Positions 27,401 through 34,744 of a stretch of 64,000 bases of DNA are shown here, piece by piece. The notes under the pieces were generated by a model that saw only the letters and a program-made list of their open reading frames with translations, had not been told where the DNA came from and did no database searches. Position 1 is the first letter of the stretch; each line of letters opens with the position of its first letter. The stretch covers positions 1-64,000 of IMG/VR virus record IMGVR_UViG_3300044644_001125. One strand, written 5' to 3'. The translations under genes and the position numbers were made by a program. This DNA is from a virus.

Positions 27401-27894
27401 CTATCACTAATGCTGATTCAGTTGGTTATATTGATGCTTCATCTGGTGAATACCAAACAGTTGCTCTTAACGAAGGTCAACGTGATACTCTCTATGATGC
27501 AAAAATTAACCCAATCACATTCTTTGTTGGTGCTGGTCATGTTAACTTTGGTCAAAAAACACGTGCGAAAAACGCAAGTGCATTAGATAGAATCAACGTA
27601 TCTCGTTTGACTGTTTACTTGAGAATTCAATTAAACAAACTATCACGTCCATTTATTTTTGAACCAAACGATAAAACTACACGCGACGAAATGAAACAAG
27701 CGTGTGAAAGTTTGTTATTAGAGTTGGTTGGTTTACGCGCAATTTCTGACTATGCAGTTGTTTGTGACTCATCAAATAACACACCTACACGAATTGACCG
27801 TAACGAATTATGGGTGGATATCGCTATTGTTCCAATCAAAGCGGTTGAATTCATCTATATCCCATTACGTGTTAAAAACACAGGAGCGATTTAA
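24418..27894 (+). CDS. 18: Tail sheath protein gp18
   Basis: 1158 residues. The start SPGVQVTVIDESFYTPAAP is the typical phage sheath N-terminus. The C-terminal domain has ARNEEER-like YEARDEERRNFNLMACPG, SRPFIFEPNDKTTRDEM and RIDRNELWVDIAIVP followed by KAVEFI, which match the conserved T4 gp18 C-terminal domain. At almost twice the T4 length (659), it must carry extra surface domains between about residues 130 and 760, including repeated W-x-W-V-x-T/S-containing segments. The sheath contracts to drive the tube through the host envelope. Codon bias is strong. The gene starts a unit with gp19, 3 bp downstream. Confidence 0.95.
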   Translation: MALQSPGVQVTVIDESFYTPAAPGTTPLIVIATGQNKTNASGTSIASGTTTATIGKVYNITSQRDLVDFYGLPYFQTTPSATPIHGGERNEYGLLAAYSFLGVSNSAFILRADIDLDQLMGDEVAPGANPTDGTWWVDTRTSLWGIHEWNGSAPTVAHGQTFTAKTPLVLSDADASQIDPATRAPMGIGAIGEYAVVFETIKGDGTFAADKEQAKLWYKSAGNGEIGVDGYPGGLSVSVSAGQWVLVGSQEWAASHPTVVGSKVAAIDSSAGKVFSINGIDVTIGAQWSSLSELVTTINGLGIIGVAAREVNGVLNLYTDGVNDLGPGDSTLSNAIVIAAGTATSGMLSTDLGITVGSYYGPALQQAPHTSVPEWKISDQPSVSDYPTGRRPSGSVWIKSTSIGGGARIRAKRWSSATLSWVSYDVPMYSSASAALYGLDRTKGGFNIPTNSLYIQTNSEENSGWDSTPETATFRMWRRAASGQTTVISPKLTATSISTGNSTVTFSLAETVEGEAALRPAKTVSFTAHGTIADLVTLVDAINAAGFVHIKAEKTANNELKLYHKLGGDIRITDTTATIAKLFTPFSLDTLLGTANFYALPENAVGDYLISNWQPFAASGFEATDTAPLNTPDDNQLWYDTRLAEVDIMVHNGKTWVGYRSETAPYFDIDRITVAPIVAASNPWTSDTQTGDLWISTADLENYPLIYRYNSNLRGSALSEKWELVDVTDQQTETGILFADARYGNSGETGNIEASIESLLVSNFLDPDAPDPALYPKGMLLWNLRRSGGNVKRFKQNYFTVAEDNARYDNIHSPLGQTYVAGESMVDYQLDRWVTASANNEDGSGSFGRKAQRSVVVASLRTAVNTSYEARDEERRNFNLMACPGYPEVMGDLVNLNIDRGLTSFVIGDTPLRLPADATSITDWGTNARTVVSNGDAGMVTYDEYLAVFYPNGITVDLSGNKVVVPASHMMLKTIALSDNVSYPWFAPAGTRRGAITNADSVGYIDASSGEYQTVALNEGQRDTLYDAKINPITFFVGAGHVNFGQKTRAKNASALDRINVSRLTVYLRIQLNKLSRPFIFEPNDKTTRDEMKQACESLLLELVGLRAISDYAVVCDSSNNTPTRIDRNELWVDIAIVPIKAVEFIYIPLRVKNTGAI

Positions 27895-27896
27895 TC

Positions 27897-28553
27897 ATGG
27901 CATTTAATTCATTAGATAATTTATCAGTTAAACCAGTAGGAGAGGCTAACGCCGTCCTATTGATGCCAAAACTGCAATACCGTTTTCGTGTAACGTTACT
28001 TGGTTTTGCGTCTGAAGCATCAACTGAATTAACCAAACAAGTTGTATCAGTTTCAAGACATACTGTTGGTTTTGAAGAAGTTGTACTTGACGTATACAAC
28101 TCAAAAGTATACTTAGCAGGTAAACCAAAATTCGAACCATTGAAATTAGTGGTTCGTGATGACGCGAATGGCGTTATGCAAAAATTGGTTGGTCAACAAA
28201 TTCAGAAACAATTCGACGTGTTGAACCAAGCAACTGCTAGAAGTGGTATCGATTACAAATTCACTATGCAAGTTGAAATTCTTGACGGTGGTAACGGTGC
28301 AACTTCAGTACAAACTTTAGAAACATCAATGTATTACGGTTGTTTCATTGCAAACGCTGAATATGGTCAATTGGAATATAAATCAAATGAACCAGTTACA
28401 GTGACTTTAACCGTTAGATTCGATAACCTCGAACAATGGGCTAAAGATCAAAACACTACATCAGTATCTGGTGGTATTGGTGCCGCAGTTGCAAGATCTG
28501 CTACATCATCAGCATCTACGGGTGCTGGTATGGGTACATCTGCAACAGGTTAA
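27897..28553 (+). CDS. 19: Tail tube protein gp19
   Basis: 218 residues, ribosome site AGGAGCGATTTAATC overlapping the end of gp18. The order gp18-gp19, the length class (T4 gp19 163 residues) and features such as LMPKLQYRFRVTLLGF near the N-terminus and LETSMYYGCFIANAEYGQLEY followed by VTVTLTVRFDNLEQW identify the tail tube protein. It polymerises into the hexameric inner tube inside the sheath. The last 30 residues are Ser/Ala/Gly-rich and look disordered. A strong terminator follows. Confidence 0.93.
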   Translation: MAFNSLDNLSVKPVGEANAVLLMPKLQYRFRVTLLGFASEASTELTKQVVSVSRHTVGFEEVVLDVYNSKVYLAGKPKFEPLKLVVRDDANGVMQKLVGQQIQKQFDVLNQATARSGIDYKFTMQVEILDGGNGATSVQTLETSMYYGCFIANAEYGQLEYKSNEPVTVTLTVRFDNLEQWAKDQNTTSVSGGIGAAVARSATSSASTGAGMGTSATG

Positions 28554-28567
28554 TCTCCCACACCATG

Positions 28568-28598
28568 AAAACCCGAGGTTTATCCTCGGGTTTTTTTT
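28568..28598 (+). terminator. Rho-independent terminator after gp19
   Basis: Perfect stem AAAACCCGAGG / CCTCGGGTTTT with a TTTAT loop and eight T residues. Confidence 0.93.
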
Positions 28599-28600
28599 GC

Positions 28601-28608
28601 CTAAATAC
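28601..28608 (+). promoter_or_regulatory. Late promoter element CTAAATAC; leaderless configuration
   Basis: CTAAATAC lies directly after the gp19 terminator. Its first T (28602) is exactly 11 bases before the A of the ATG at 28613, and no Shine-Dalgarno sequence is present. Confidence 0.68.
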
Positions 28609-28612
28609 TGGT

Positions 28613-29686
28613 ATGGATAAATTCACTAGATACTTAACAGATTTTGCATCAGGCTTCGTTCAGGGAGTAACACACCCAAAAGGGTTGCTTTCTAACTGGA
28701 GACACGCTACACATTTGTTTGTTGACGACAATTACCGTCTAACACCACGATCAAGATTCTTATTTTATGTTAAATTTACAATGGATAAGAATGCTATTAG
28801 AGCCCCTGCATTTACTGCAAAACACGCAGACGAAGTGGGAATGCTTGTTAAATCGTCTGATTTGCCAAAAATGACATTCAATTCGATAACGAAAAATCAA
28901 TATAATCGCAAGAAACTACTTTATACAGACGTAACATACGAACCAATTAACATAAAATTACACGATGATGCGGATGGTGTTACCAACGCATTATGGGCGC
29001 AGTACTTTGGTTATTACTGTGCTGATAGAATGACAGCCACCTCGTCAAAAGCATACAAAGCCACCCATTATCACCCAACACTCGATCCAGTTGACAATTA
29101 CCGATTTGGTTTGGATAATAATATCACAGCACCATTCTTCACTAAGGTAACTATCTATACAATGAGTAGAAATAGATTCCTTGGTTATGAATTAGTCAAC
29201 CCAAGAATTAAAAAATGGGATCATGGTTCAATGGATCACGCGTCGAATGAGATGCAAGAAAGTATTATGTCTTTAGAATACGAGGCAGTTCGTTACTTAG
29301 GCGGTAATGTAACCACTGATATGCCAGGATTTGCATCACTGCATTACGATACCACACCGTCACCATTGGGTGTTGCTGGTGGTGGTACTGCATCATTAAC
29401 TGGTAATGGTGGTGTATTATCAGGGCTTGAGCAAATATTCGGAGATGTTGCCAATGGCGATTCATTTAGTACATTGGGTGGTTTAATTAGCACAGCCGTG
29501 AAAGCTAAGAATACATTTGATAATTTCAGCAAACTTACAACAGCTGGCGTTGTAAGTGAAGTTGTTGGTAATATCACTAACCCTGGATTATCAAATTCTG
29601 CACGTGGTACATTAGCAACTGATTATATAATGCCTATATTGGATGCACCGCTCGGTACATCAGCAACCCCTAAAAAAATGATATGA
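28613..29686 (+). CDS. Tail tube-like virion protein (second gp19-type protein, possible tube initiator)
   Basis: 357 residues from the ATG at 28613. An upstream in-frame ATG at 28565 lies inside the gp19 terminator stem and is rejected. Residues 40-220 (SRFLFYVKFTM, LVKSSDLPKMTFNS, YEPINIKLHDDADGV followed by LWAQYFGYYC) match the core of gp19-type tube proteins. A C-terminal extension of about 130 residues is Gly/Ser/Thr-rich. In T4 the gp19-related protein gp54 starts tube assembly on the baseplate; a similar role is plausible but not shown. It begins an operon (late element at 28601) continuing through gp4 and gp16 with ATGA-type overlaps. Confidence 0.72.
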   Translation: MDKFTRYLTDFASGFVQGVTHPKGLLSNWRHATHLFVDDNYRLTPRSRFLFYVKFTMDKNAIRAPAFTAKHADEVGMLVKSSDLPKMTFNSITKNQYNRKKLLYTDVTYEPINIKLHDDADGVTNALWAQYFGYYCADRMTATSSKAYKATHYHPTLDPVDNYRFGLDNNITAPFFTKVTIYTMSRNRFLGYELVNPRIKKWDHGSMDHASNEMQESIMSLEYEAVRYLGGNVTTDMPGFASLHYDTTPSPLGVAGGGTASLTGNGGVLSGLEQIFGDVANGDSFSTLGGLISTAVKAKNTFDNFSKLTTAGVVSEVVGNITNPGLSNSARGTLATDYIMPILDAPLGTSATPKKMI

Positions 29687-30111
29687 CAACAAATCTACCA
29701 TTCGTAAATCAATCAGATAATTCAGAATACCAAACTAAGGTATTACTAACTAGTACTGGCCAATCTGCATTGGAGTTCGCAACCACTGATTATGATATGA
29801 CTTTATCATTTTTTATTGGTCAAGGATTTTCCGATGATGCAGCATCAGTCGTTGCAAACGCAATATTAACACAAGCAAAGAAAGGTTATGTATACACTAT
29901 TTCTGATACCGGTGCTATTTTGATTACTAAAGGAAAGGCTGGACCAACCCCAGTTTTTAAAATATTAGATACATTAAAACCTGTCACTGGTACTATATTC
30001 ATGAGTACATTAGTTGGTAGTATATTAAATGGTGACCGAGGACCAACATCGATTCTAGGTTATAAACAACAAAACGATAATACCAAAGTTTCACGGAATG
30101 TGGCAGCATAA
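29683..30111 (+). CDS. Hypothetical virion-associated protein
   Basis: 142 residues; its ATG overlaps the stop of the previous gene (ATGA) and its stop overlaps the next ATG (TAATG), so it is embedded in the tube/gp4/gp16 operon. The sequence has an N-terminal charged region, a predicted helix (SDDAASVVANAILTQAKKG) and a C-terminal ILGYKQQNDNTKVSRNVAA tail. The K-x-S/T-R-N tail recalls small structural proteins of T4-like phages, but I cannot name the family. Placement suggests a tail or head completion role. Confidence 0.5.
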   Translation: MTTNLPFVNQSDNSEYQTKVLLTSTGQSALEFATTDYDMTLSFFIGQGFSDDAASVVANAILTQAKKGYVYTISDTGAILITKGKAGPTPVFKILDTLKPVTGTIFMSTLVGSILNGDRGPTSILGYKQQNDNTKVSRNVAA

Positions 30112-30554
30112 TGGCAAGAGGACCTAAGTTCGCACAAGGTAAATTTGAGATGAAGAACCCAGACAAATACATTGGGACTTCTACTCCTTTAGCGCGTTCT
30201 AGTTGGGAATTTGTATTCATGAAAATGCTTGATGAACACCAAAGTGTTCAAAACTGGGCTAGTGAAAGTATCAAAATTCCATATAGAAATCCATTTACCG
30301 GTAAACAAACTGTTTATGTTCCAGACTTTTTCGTTGTATACATAGATAAGAATGGTAAAACACATGCTGAATTGATTGAAGTAAAGCCAGCCAACCAAAC
30401 CTTTGTTGAACAGGTTGGTAAAGGTCAATACAACAAACAACAGTATGTTAAAAACCTAGCTAAATGGGAAGCCGCTAGAGCTTATTGTAATAACAAGAAT
30501 ATCACCTTTCGTGTTGTAACCGAAAATGATATCTTTCATTCAGGAAAGAAGTAA
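30111..30554 (+). CDS. 4: Head completion protein gp4 (TnsA-like nuclease fold)
   Basis: 147 residues. It begins with a short basic segment followed by YIGTSTPLARSSWEFVFMKMLD, and then VPDFFVVYIDKNGKTHAELIEVKP supplies a PD-(D/E)XK-like core (Asp of PDF, Glu and Lys of EVK). This is the T4 gp4 family, similar to the TnsA nuclease fold, needed for head completion and thought to trim or protect DNA ends. Length equals T4 gp4 (about 150). Its start and stop overlap the neighbours by one base each, in the operon leading to terminase small subunit gp16. Confidence 0.87.
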   Translation: MARGPKFAQGKFEMKNPDKYIGTSTPLARSSWEFVFMKMLDEHQSVQNWASESIKIPYRNPFTGKQTVYVPDFFVVYIDKNGKTHAELIEVKPANQTFVEQVGKGQYNKQQYVKNLAKWEAARAYCNNKNITFRVVTENDIFHSGKK

Positions 30555-31021
30555 TGACTAAAAAACTTGAAACTCTGCTTAATATCGAAGAAAAAGCACC
30601 ACTTAAAATCAAGTCAAATGAAGAAACACAAGCTGAAGTTGCTAGTATTCAACAAAGCTATAATGAAATCACCGAGATGGCTAAGGGATTACCTAGAATC
30701 CGTGAGTTAGAAAACTTAGGTGAAAGAGAACTTGAAAAACTTGCAAAGAAAGCAGAAGCTGCATACGATGACCTTATGGACTTGGGTATGAATGTAGAAG
30801 TCCGGTATGCAAGCAGAATCTTTGAAGTAGCAAGTAGTATGTTAGGGCACTCAATCTCAGCTAACACAGCTAAGATTGATAAGAAATTAAAAGCAGTTGA
30901 TATGCAACTCAAGAAACTTAAGATGGAAAACAGAGCACCAGAAGATGATATGATCGATGGTACTGCTTATGTTACCTTAGATAGAAACGAGTTGATGTCC
31001 AAACTTTCTGGTAAAGGCTAA
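30554..31021 (+). CDS. 16: Terminase small subunit gp16
   Basis: 155 residues, mostly helical. The middle part has MNVEVRYASRIFEVASSMLGHSI followed by a coiled-coil-like stretch KIDKKLKAVDMQLKKLKM, the pattern of T4-type gp16, which forms rings and recognises DNA for the large subunit. T4 gp16 is 164 residues. The gene overlaps gp4 by one base. The large subunit lies about 1.6 kb downstream; T4 has the two adjacent. The stop codon overlaps a CTAAATAT late element. Confidence 0.85.
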   Translation: MTKKLETLLNIEEKAPLKIKSNEETQAEVASIQQSYNEITEMAKGLPRIRELENLGERELEKLAKKAEAAYDDLMDLGMNVEVRYASRIFEVASSMLGHSISANTAKIDKKLKAVDMQLKKLKMENRAPEDDMIDGTAYVTLDRNELMSKLSGKG

Positions 31022-31025
31022 ATAT
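31018..31025 (+). promoter_or_regulatory. Late promoter element (CTAAATAT); leaderless configuration
   Basis: Overlaps the gp16 stop codon. Its first T (31019) is exactly 11 bases before the A of the ATG at 31030, and there is no Shine-Dalgarno sequence at the usual distance. Confidence 0.62.
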
Positions 31026-31029
31026 AATC

Positions 31030-31596
31030 ATGAAAACACTACATCAATATCTCGCAGAATCGAAAAAAGACTACAACTTTGTTGTTAAGATTGCTGGTCC
31101 GCTACCTGATGAATTTGAAGGTACCTTGAAATCTAAACTAGAACAATTCAAAGTGTTACATTTCGATAAAACAACGACAACACCAATTCAAAAGCAACCT
31201 ATTGACTTCCCAAATAAAGCAAATTGCGAAGTTCATGTGTTTGCTATTACTTGTGATTACCCAGTGATTCCACCTGAAATCGCACAACGTATCAAAGCAA
31301 CCGGTGTTGATGAATCGTCTATTCGAGTTCATAACGCAGAAGACCCTTCACTTGATTACATCCCAGTTGGTGAACAAGTTCCTTCTGGTCATGCGTTATT
31401 ATCAGACCCACATCACAAAGAAGCCCCTGCTATTAATCAAAAAGACCACTACGGTCCAGAATATAACAAAGGTTTCTTAAAAGGTTTGGCTGCTCAAGCC
31501 AAAGACCGTAAGAAAGAATTGGGTCAAAACGTCGAATACAAGATCGCAAAACAGAAAATAGATAAGACTGGCCTTAACAGCGCCATAGGGAGTTAA
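31030..31596 (+). CDS. Probable capsid-internal protein with capsid-targeting-like N-terminus
   Basis: 188 residues. The N-terminus MKTLHQYLAE|SKK is strikingly like the T4 capsid targeting sequence of internal proteins (MKTYQEFIAE|A), which is removed by gp21 after L/I-x-E. Residues 16-100 form a beta-alpha-beta type domain (YNFVVKIAGPLPDEFEGTLK, CEVHVFAITCDYPVIPPEI), followed by a charged C-terminal section. Homologous proteins I recall in T4-like marine phages are annotated as hypothetical or virion-associated. The gene lies between the terminase subunit genes and shares an operon with the next gene (2 bp gap). I infer packaging into the head; activity unknown. Confidence 0.6.
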   Translation: MKTLHQYLAESKKDYNFVVKIAGPLPDEFEGTLKSKLEQFKVLHFDKTTTTPIQKQPIDFPNKANCEVHVFAITCDYPVIPPEIAQRIKATGVDESSIRVHNAEDPSLDYIPVGEQVPSGHALLSDPHHKEAPAINQKDHYGPEYNKGFLKGLAAQAKDRKKELGQNVEYKIAKQKIDKTGLNSAIGS

Positions 31597-31598
31597 AC

Positions 31599-32306
31599 AT
31601 GGATTTTCACAGCCTAGTGGCAAAAATGGGTGAGTTAAGCAAACCCTTAACAGAAAGCGAAGTTAAAATTGGTGAATGCGGAATGGATGCAACTACTCCA
31701 CACAACCCACCTACAATGACAGTTAGCTTGAATGCAAATGGCTTAGATGATATCTCTAGCCTAATGCGATTACTGGTTAAAGTTAACCCAGATATGATGC
31801 CTAAAGATGACAAAGGTCCTACTTTATCAGCAGATCCAAATATCTTAACCATTTCTAACAATCACCCAGAACCTCTTAAAATGCTGCCTGAACCAGCAGA
31901 TTTAGATGGTGATGAAGACGGTGATTTAGATAATGACGAAGATGAAGGAATGGCTGGTTCTATCGCAGGCGGTATTGCCGGTGGAATGGCTACTAAATCT
32001 CTAACAGGTGCTTCTACTGGTGCTAAAATCGGATCAGAAATTCAGGATAAATTCTTTGGTGATGAAGAAGAAACCGAAGAAGATTTAGATGGTGGCTTCC
32101 AATCAGCCAATACTTCAAACAAAGATACCAAAACCTTTGATACTGACAAACTAGTTGGTAAAAGTAATGGCATCGATAAAGAAAAAGATATGGTGAAACA
32201 TAGTTACAAGCAAGGTGATAACCCAATGGCTATGAAAGATCGTGACTTTAAAGAATCAATCAAACTTGATTTACAACAACGTTTGGCTGAAATCAAAGCA
32301 CGTTAA
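31599..32306 (+). CDS. Probable head-associated protein, acidic, with Gly-rich segment
   Basis: 235 residues with a start 2 bp after the previous stop. A possible protease site PLTE|S lies at about residue 19. Residues 30-90 hold LNANGLDDISSLMRLLVKVNPD, a phage virion motif of unknown function. Residues 100-150 are acidic and then a glycine-zipper-like stretch (AGSIAGGIAGGMATKS) that could form a helix pair or membrane contact. The C-terminus ends LDLQQRLAEIKAR. Position and the shared protease motif suggest a component of the prohead or mature head. Confidence 0.5.
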   Translation: MDFHSLVAKMGELSKPLTESEVKIGECGMDATTPHNPPTMTVSLNANGLDDISSLMRLLVKVNPDMMPKDDKGPTLSADPNILTISNNHPEPLKMLPEPADLDGDEDGDLDNDEDEGMAGSIAGGIAGGMATKSLTGASTGAKIGSEIQDKFFGDEEETEEDLDGGFQSANTSNKDTKTFDTDKLVGKSNGIDKEKDMVKHSYKQGDNPMAMKDRDFKESIKLDLQQRLAEIKAR

Positions 32307-32326
32307 TCTAAAGATTAATCCAAAAG

Positions 32327-32352
32327 AAAGGCACCTACTCGGTGCCTTTTCT
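32327..32352. terminator. Terminator before the terminase gene
   Basis: Stem AAAGGCACC / GGTGCCTTT, loop TACTC, with TTTTCTG downstream. It overlaps the 3-prime end of a small leftward gene. Confidence 0.82.
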
Positions 32353-32499
32353 GTTTAATATGTTATAGATTTCCAACTGGCGGTTCAAGTTTTCCAATAC
32401 TTTCTTAGTATAGTAGCATTCACCTAGTTCACTTAGAAGTTTTTCATACCCAATCTTGAATTGATTATAAACTGTCAATTGTTGTTCTGCTTGTGTCAT
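32335..32499 (-). CDS. Small leftward protein of 54 residues, coiled-coil-like
   Basis: Read on the minus strand this is an ATG frame of 54 codons preceded by AAGGAGAAAGCT, a near-perfect ribosome site. A late-type element GTAAATAC lies 17 bp further upstream, which predicts a 12-nt leader. The product is helical and charged (starting MTQAEQQLTVYNQFKIGYEK, later VLENLNRQLEIYNILN). Its last codons and stop lie within the terminator stem that ends the rightward operon. No family recognised; the upstream signals make a real gene likely. Confidence 0.68.
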   Translation of the reverse strand: MTQAEQQLTVYNQFKIGYEKLLSELGECYYTKKVLENLNRQLEIYNILNRKGTE

Positions 32500-32515
32500 A
32501 GCTTTCTCCTTTCTT

Positions 32516-32523
32516 GTATTTAC
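32516..32523 (-). promoter_or_regulatory. Late promoter-like element (GTAAATAC) for the small leftward gene
   Basis: Minus-strand GTAAATAC. Predicted start near 32511, immediately before the AGGAG ribosome site of the 54-codon gene. Confidence 0.5.
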
Positions 32524-32603
32524 ATTGGCTCGCTCCTAGCGGAGCTCGCAGCATCTATTATAGGTTTTTAGCACATAATCAACAATAAGTCAATTATCTT
32601 TTA

Positions 32604-32611
32604 GGGTAAAT
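32604..32611 (+). promoter_or_regulatory. Late promoter-like element (GTAAATAC) before the terminase N gene
   Basis: GTAAATAC directly abuts the first copy of the dispersed ATTATCTTTTAG repeat (32591-32602). Predicted start near 32616, leader of 31 nt with AAGGAAATAA before the ATG at 32647. Confidence 0.55.
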
Positions 32612-32646
32612 ACAACTAATTAAACCACATAAGGAAATAACCAAAG

Positions 32647-34266
32647 ATGGCAAACAGAAACCTAGATGGCGTTCAAATCTTAAGAGCACATCAAAAACAA
32701 CAATACACACTTGAACAAGTACAACACTTAGAGAAATGTATGGATCCAGTTACTGGACCTCTTTACTTCTGCAAAAACTTCTTGAAAATCCAGCATCCAA
32801 CTAGAGGTGCAATCCCATTTGAACCATACGAATATCAAGAAAGATTGATTCAAGCATATAACGATAATACTTATACAATCGCTATGCTACCACGTCAGAT
32901 GGGTAAAGCACTTTGCAACGAAACTCCTGTATTAACACCAAATGGATTCAAACGAATGGGTGATATCCAAGTCGGTGATACTATCTATACACCTAAAGGT
33001 ACACCAACTGAAGTAACTTTCATTACTGAAACGATGACAAATCGTACTTGTTACAATGTTGAATTCTCACACGGTGAAAGTATTATCGCAGATGCACACC
33101 ACCTTTGGACTTGGTTTGACCCAGGCTACAATGACTTGATTACTGAAAATACCGAATACCTGATTAAACGTGTTAATAAGTTTAAAACGTCAAACATTAG
33201 ACTCAGTATGGATTATACAAAACTCATTGAATTCGACAAGAAACCAATGAAACTAGATCCATATCTAATCGGTATTTGGATGGGTAATGACCCAGAAGTA
33301 AATCAAATGAGATGCTATACTCACGAATATACCAGATATAACGAGATGTTTAAATCCCATGGTCTTACTATGTCTGAATTAACACTAAGAAGACACAGTA
33401 AACGATTGGGTATGTACTCAGTTAATAACCTAGAGTTCATGGTAAAACCGGTTCTTAATAAGGATAATACCTTACCAGAAGAGCTCATGCTCAATGATTC
33501 TGAAACTCGTTTACAAATCATTAGAGGTATTATGGATGTATGCGGTAGTGTATCAGATACTGGGTACTGTACTTTTAAACATACCAATGAGAAAATCATG
33601 GAACAAACACGTTTCATGTTGGCTACTCTAGGTGTTAAAACCCATTTGAAAGTCGAAGTCTGTAAGTTTAAAACCAATTACTATCTTAATTTTTCAACTA
33701 AAGACTTAAGACTATTCAATCTGTCTGAGAAAGTTGATAAAGCTGCATTGAGTAATCACTTCCCAAATAATGAAAGAGTTTATATCAAAAGCATTACCAA
33801 AGCAAAATCAGTACCAGTTAGATGTTTACAAGTGGCAGATAGAAAACATCTATTCCTAGTGGGTAAAACTCTAGTACCAACACATAACACTACTTGTGCA
33901 TGTGGATTCTTGCTCTGGTATACCATGTTTGTTCCCGAAGCCCAAGTACTGATTGCTGCTCACAAATACGCCGGTGCACAAGATATTATGAACCGATATC
34001 GATATGGCTACGAGAACTTACCAGACTTTATCCGTGCCGGTGTTTATTCATATAACAGGAATACAATCGAATTTGATAATGGTGCTCGTATCCAAGCAAC
34101 TACCACTACTGAAAATACAGGTCGAGGTAAGTCGCTCTCTTTGATTTATTGCTTAGATGGAGATACTACTGTTCGTATCAGACACAAGGAAACCCTTGTA
34201 GAAGAAGAGATATCACTCGCTGCGTTATATCAACGACTTGACCCAGCGGTACAGGTTATTGCTTAA
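32647..34266 (+). CDS. 17: Terminase large subunit, N-terminal piece, with a complete intein and the N half of a split intein
   Basis: 539 residues. Residues 1-87 and 415-501 are terminase: LPRQMGK then TT rebuilds the Walker A motif RQMGKTT, and VLIAAHKYAGAQDI, EFDNGARIQ and GRGKSLSLIY follow as in T4 gp17. Residues 88-414 are an intein inserted inside Walker A between Lys and Thr. Residues 502-539, beginning CLDGDTTV, are the short N half of a second intein whose C half starts the gene at 38160. The frame stops right after it. Without protein splicing the product has a broken ATP site. T4 gp17 is one 610-residue protein that pumps DNA into the prohead. Confidence 0.95.
   Translation: MANRNLDGVQILRAHQKQQYTLEQVQHLEKCMDPVTGPLYFCKNFLKIQHPTRGAIPFEPYEYQERLIQAYNDNTYTIAMLPRQMGKALCNETPVLTPNGFKRMGDIQVGDTIYTPKGTPTEVTFITETMTNRTCYNVEFSHGESIIADAHHLWTWFDPGYNDLITENTEYLIKRVNKFKTSNIRLSMDYTKLIEFDKKPMKLDPYLIGIWMGNDPEVNQMRCYTHEYTRYNEMFKSHGLTMSELTLRRHSKRLGMYSVNNLEFMVKPVLNKDNTLPEELMLNDSETRLQIIRGIMDVCGSVSDTGYCTFKHTNEKIMEQTRFMLATLGVKTHLKVEVCKFKTNYYLNFSTKDLRLFNLSEKVDKAALSNHFPNNERVYIKSITKAKSVPVRCLQVADRKHLFLVGKTLVPTHNTTCACGFLLWYTMFVPEAQVLIAAHKYAGAQDIMNRYRYGYENLPDFIRAGVYSYNRNTIEFDNGARIQATTTTENTGRGKSLSLIYCLDGDTTVRIRHKETLVEEEISLAALYQRLDPAVQVIA
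32908..33888 (+). other. Intein 1 of TerL (327 residues, class-3-type, degenerate LAGLIDADG)
   Basis: Starts with Ala after the Walker A Lys and ends VPTHN before Thr+1. It has no Cys/Ser/Thr at position 1. The WCT triad that defines class 3 inteins is present: Trp in block B (DAHHLW), Cys in block F (VRCLQV) and Thr before the terminal His-Asn (THN). In class 3 inteins the block F Cys is the first nucleophile (family knowledge). Between the splicing blocks lie two LAGLIDADG-like motifs, LIGIWMGND and IIRGIMDVCGS. The second has Cys where the catalytic Asp-x-Gly Asp is expected, so the nuclease may be decaying. Confidence 0.85.
34150..34263 (+). other. Split intein 2 of TerL, N half (38 residues)
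   Basis: Begins CLDGDTTVRI after SLSLIY (just before the Walker B acidic pair) and ends at a stop codon after 38 residues. Only block A and a short helix are present, with block B and everything later in the 38160 gene. This is the short-N-half arrangement of atypically split inteins such as AceL-TerL, which was found in a phage terminase from lake metagenomes (family knowledge). Confidence 0.87.
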
Positions 34267-34357
34267 TGGCTCGCTGACGCTCGCACATATAATATGAAAC
34301 TAAAAGACGTAACTATCCATTAATAGAATACTAAAAGATGATTGTCTTATTAGGTAT

Positions 34358-34438
34358 ATTATCTTTTAGTTATGATGTTCTTATAGATGATGTTTATATT
34401 TGATCTATTATCTTTTAGTTATGATGTTCTTATAGATG
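34358..34438. repeat. Direct repeat of about 32 bp
   Basis: The 12-mer ATTATCTTTTAG followed by TTATGATGTTCTTATAGATG occurs at 34358-34389 and again at 34407-34438 with no visible change, so the duplication is recent. Confidence 0.85.
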
Positions 34439-34489
34439 TTTGTATTAATGGTCTTATTGATGTGAGTTATTAGATAATTATCTTTTAGT

Positions 34490-34645
34490 TCAAAATGTAT
34501 GGGTTCGTATGGAGTTTATAACGTATGTGTGCATCTGGTAAAAAGCTATAATGTATGGGTTCGAATAGATCTAAAATGTATGTGCGCGAATGGAAACAGC
34601 TATAAGGGAATTATCTTTTAGAGTCAAAATGCGTGTGCGCGTGGC
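34490..34645. repeat. Degenerate repeat family AATGTATGGGTTCG/AATGTATGTGCGCG
   Basis: At least five related units, near 34494, 34520, 34551, 34573 and 34627, share A-A-(T/C)-G-(T/C)-(A/G)-T-G-x-G-x-x-C-G. Spacing is irregular (about 20-55 bp). There is no reading frame through them. Confidence 0.6.
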
Positions 34646-34744
34646 TTAAGCAGGTAGGAAGTAATGGATTCATTATCTTTTAGAATTATCTTATACGCTC
34701 CTACTATAATAGATTTAAGATAGAATCATTAATAGCTTTAATAA

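Noticed and set aside
28565-28612. Earlier ATG for the second tube-like protein
   Set aside because: It lies inside the perfect gp19 terminator hairpin and upstream of the late element.
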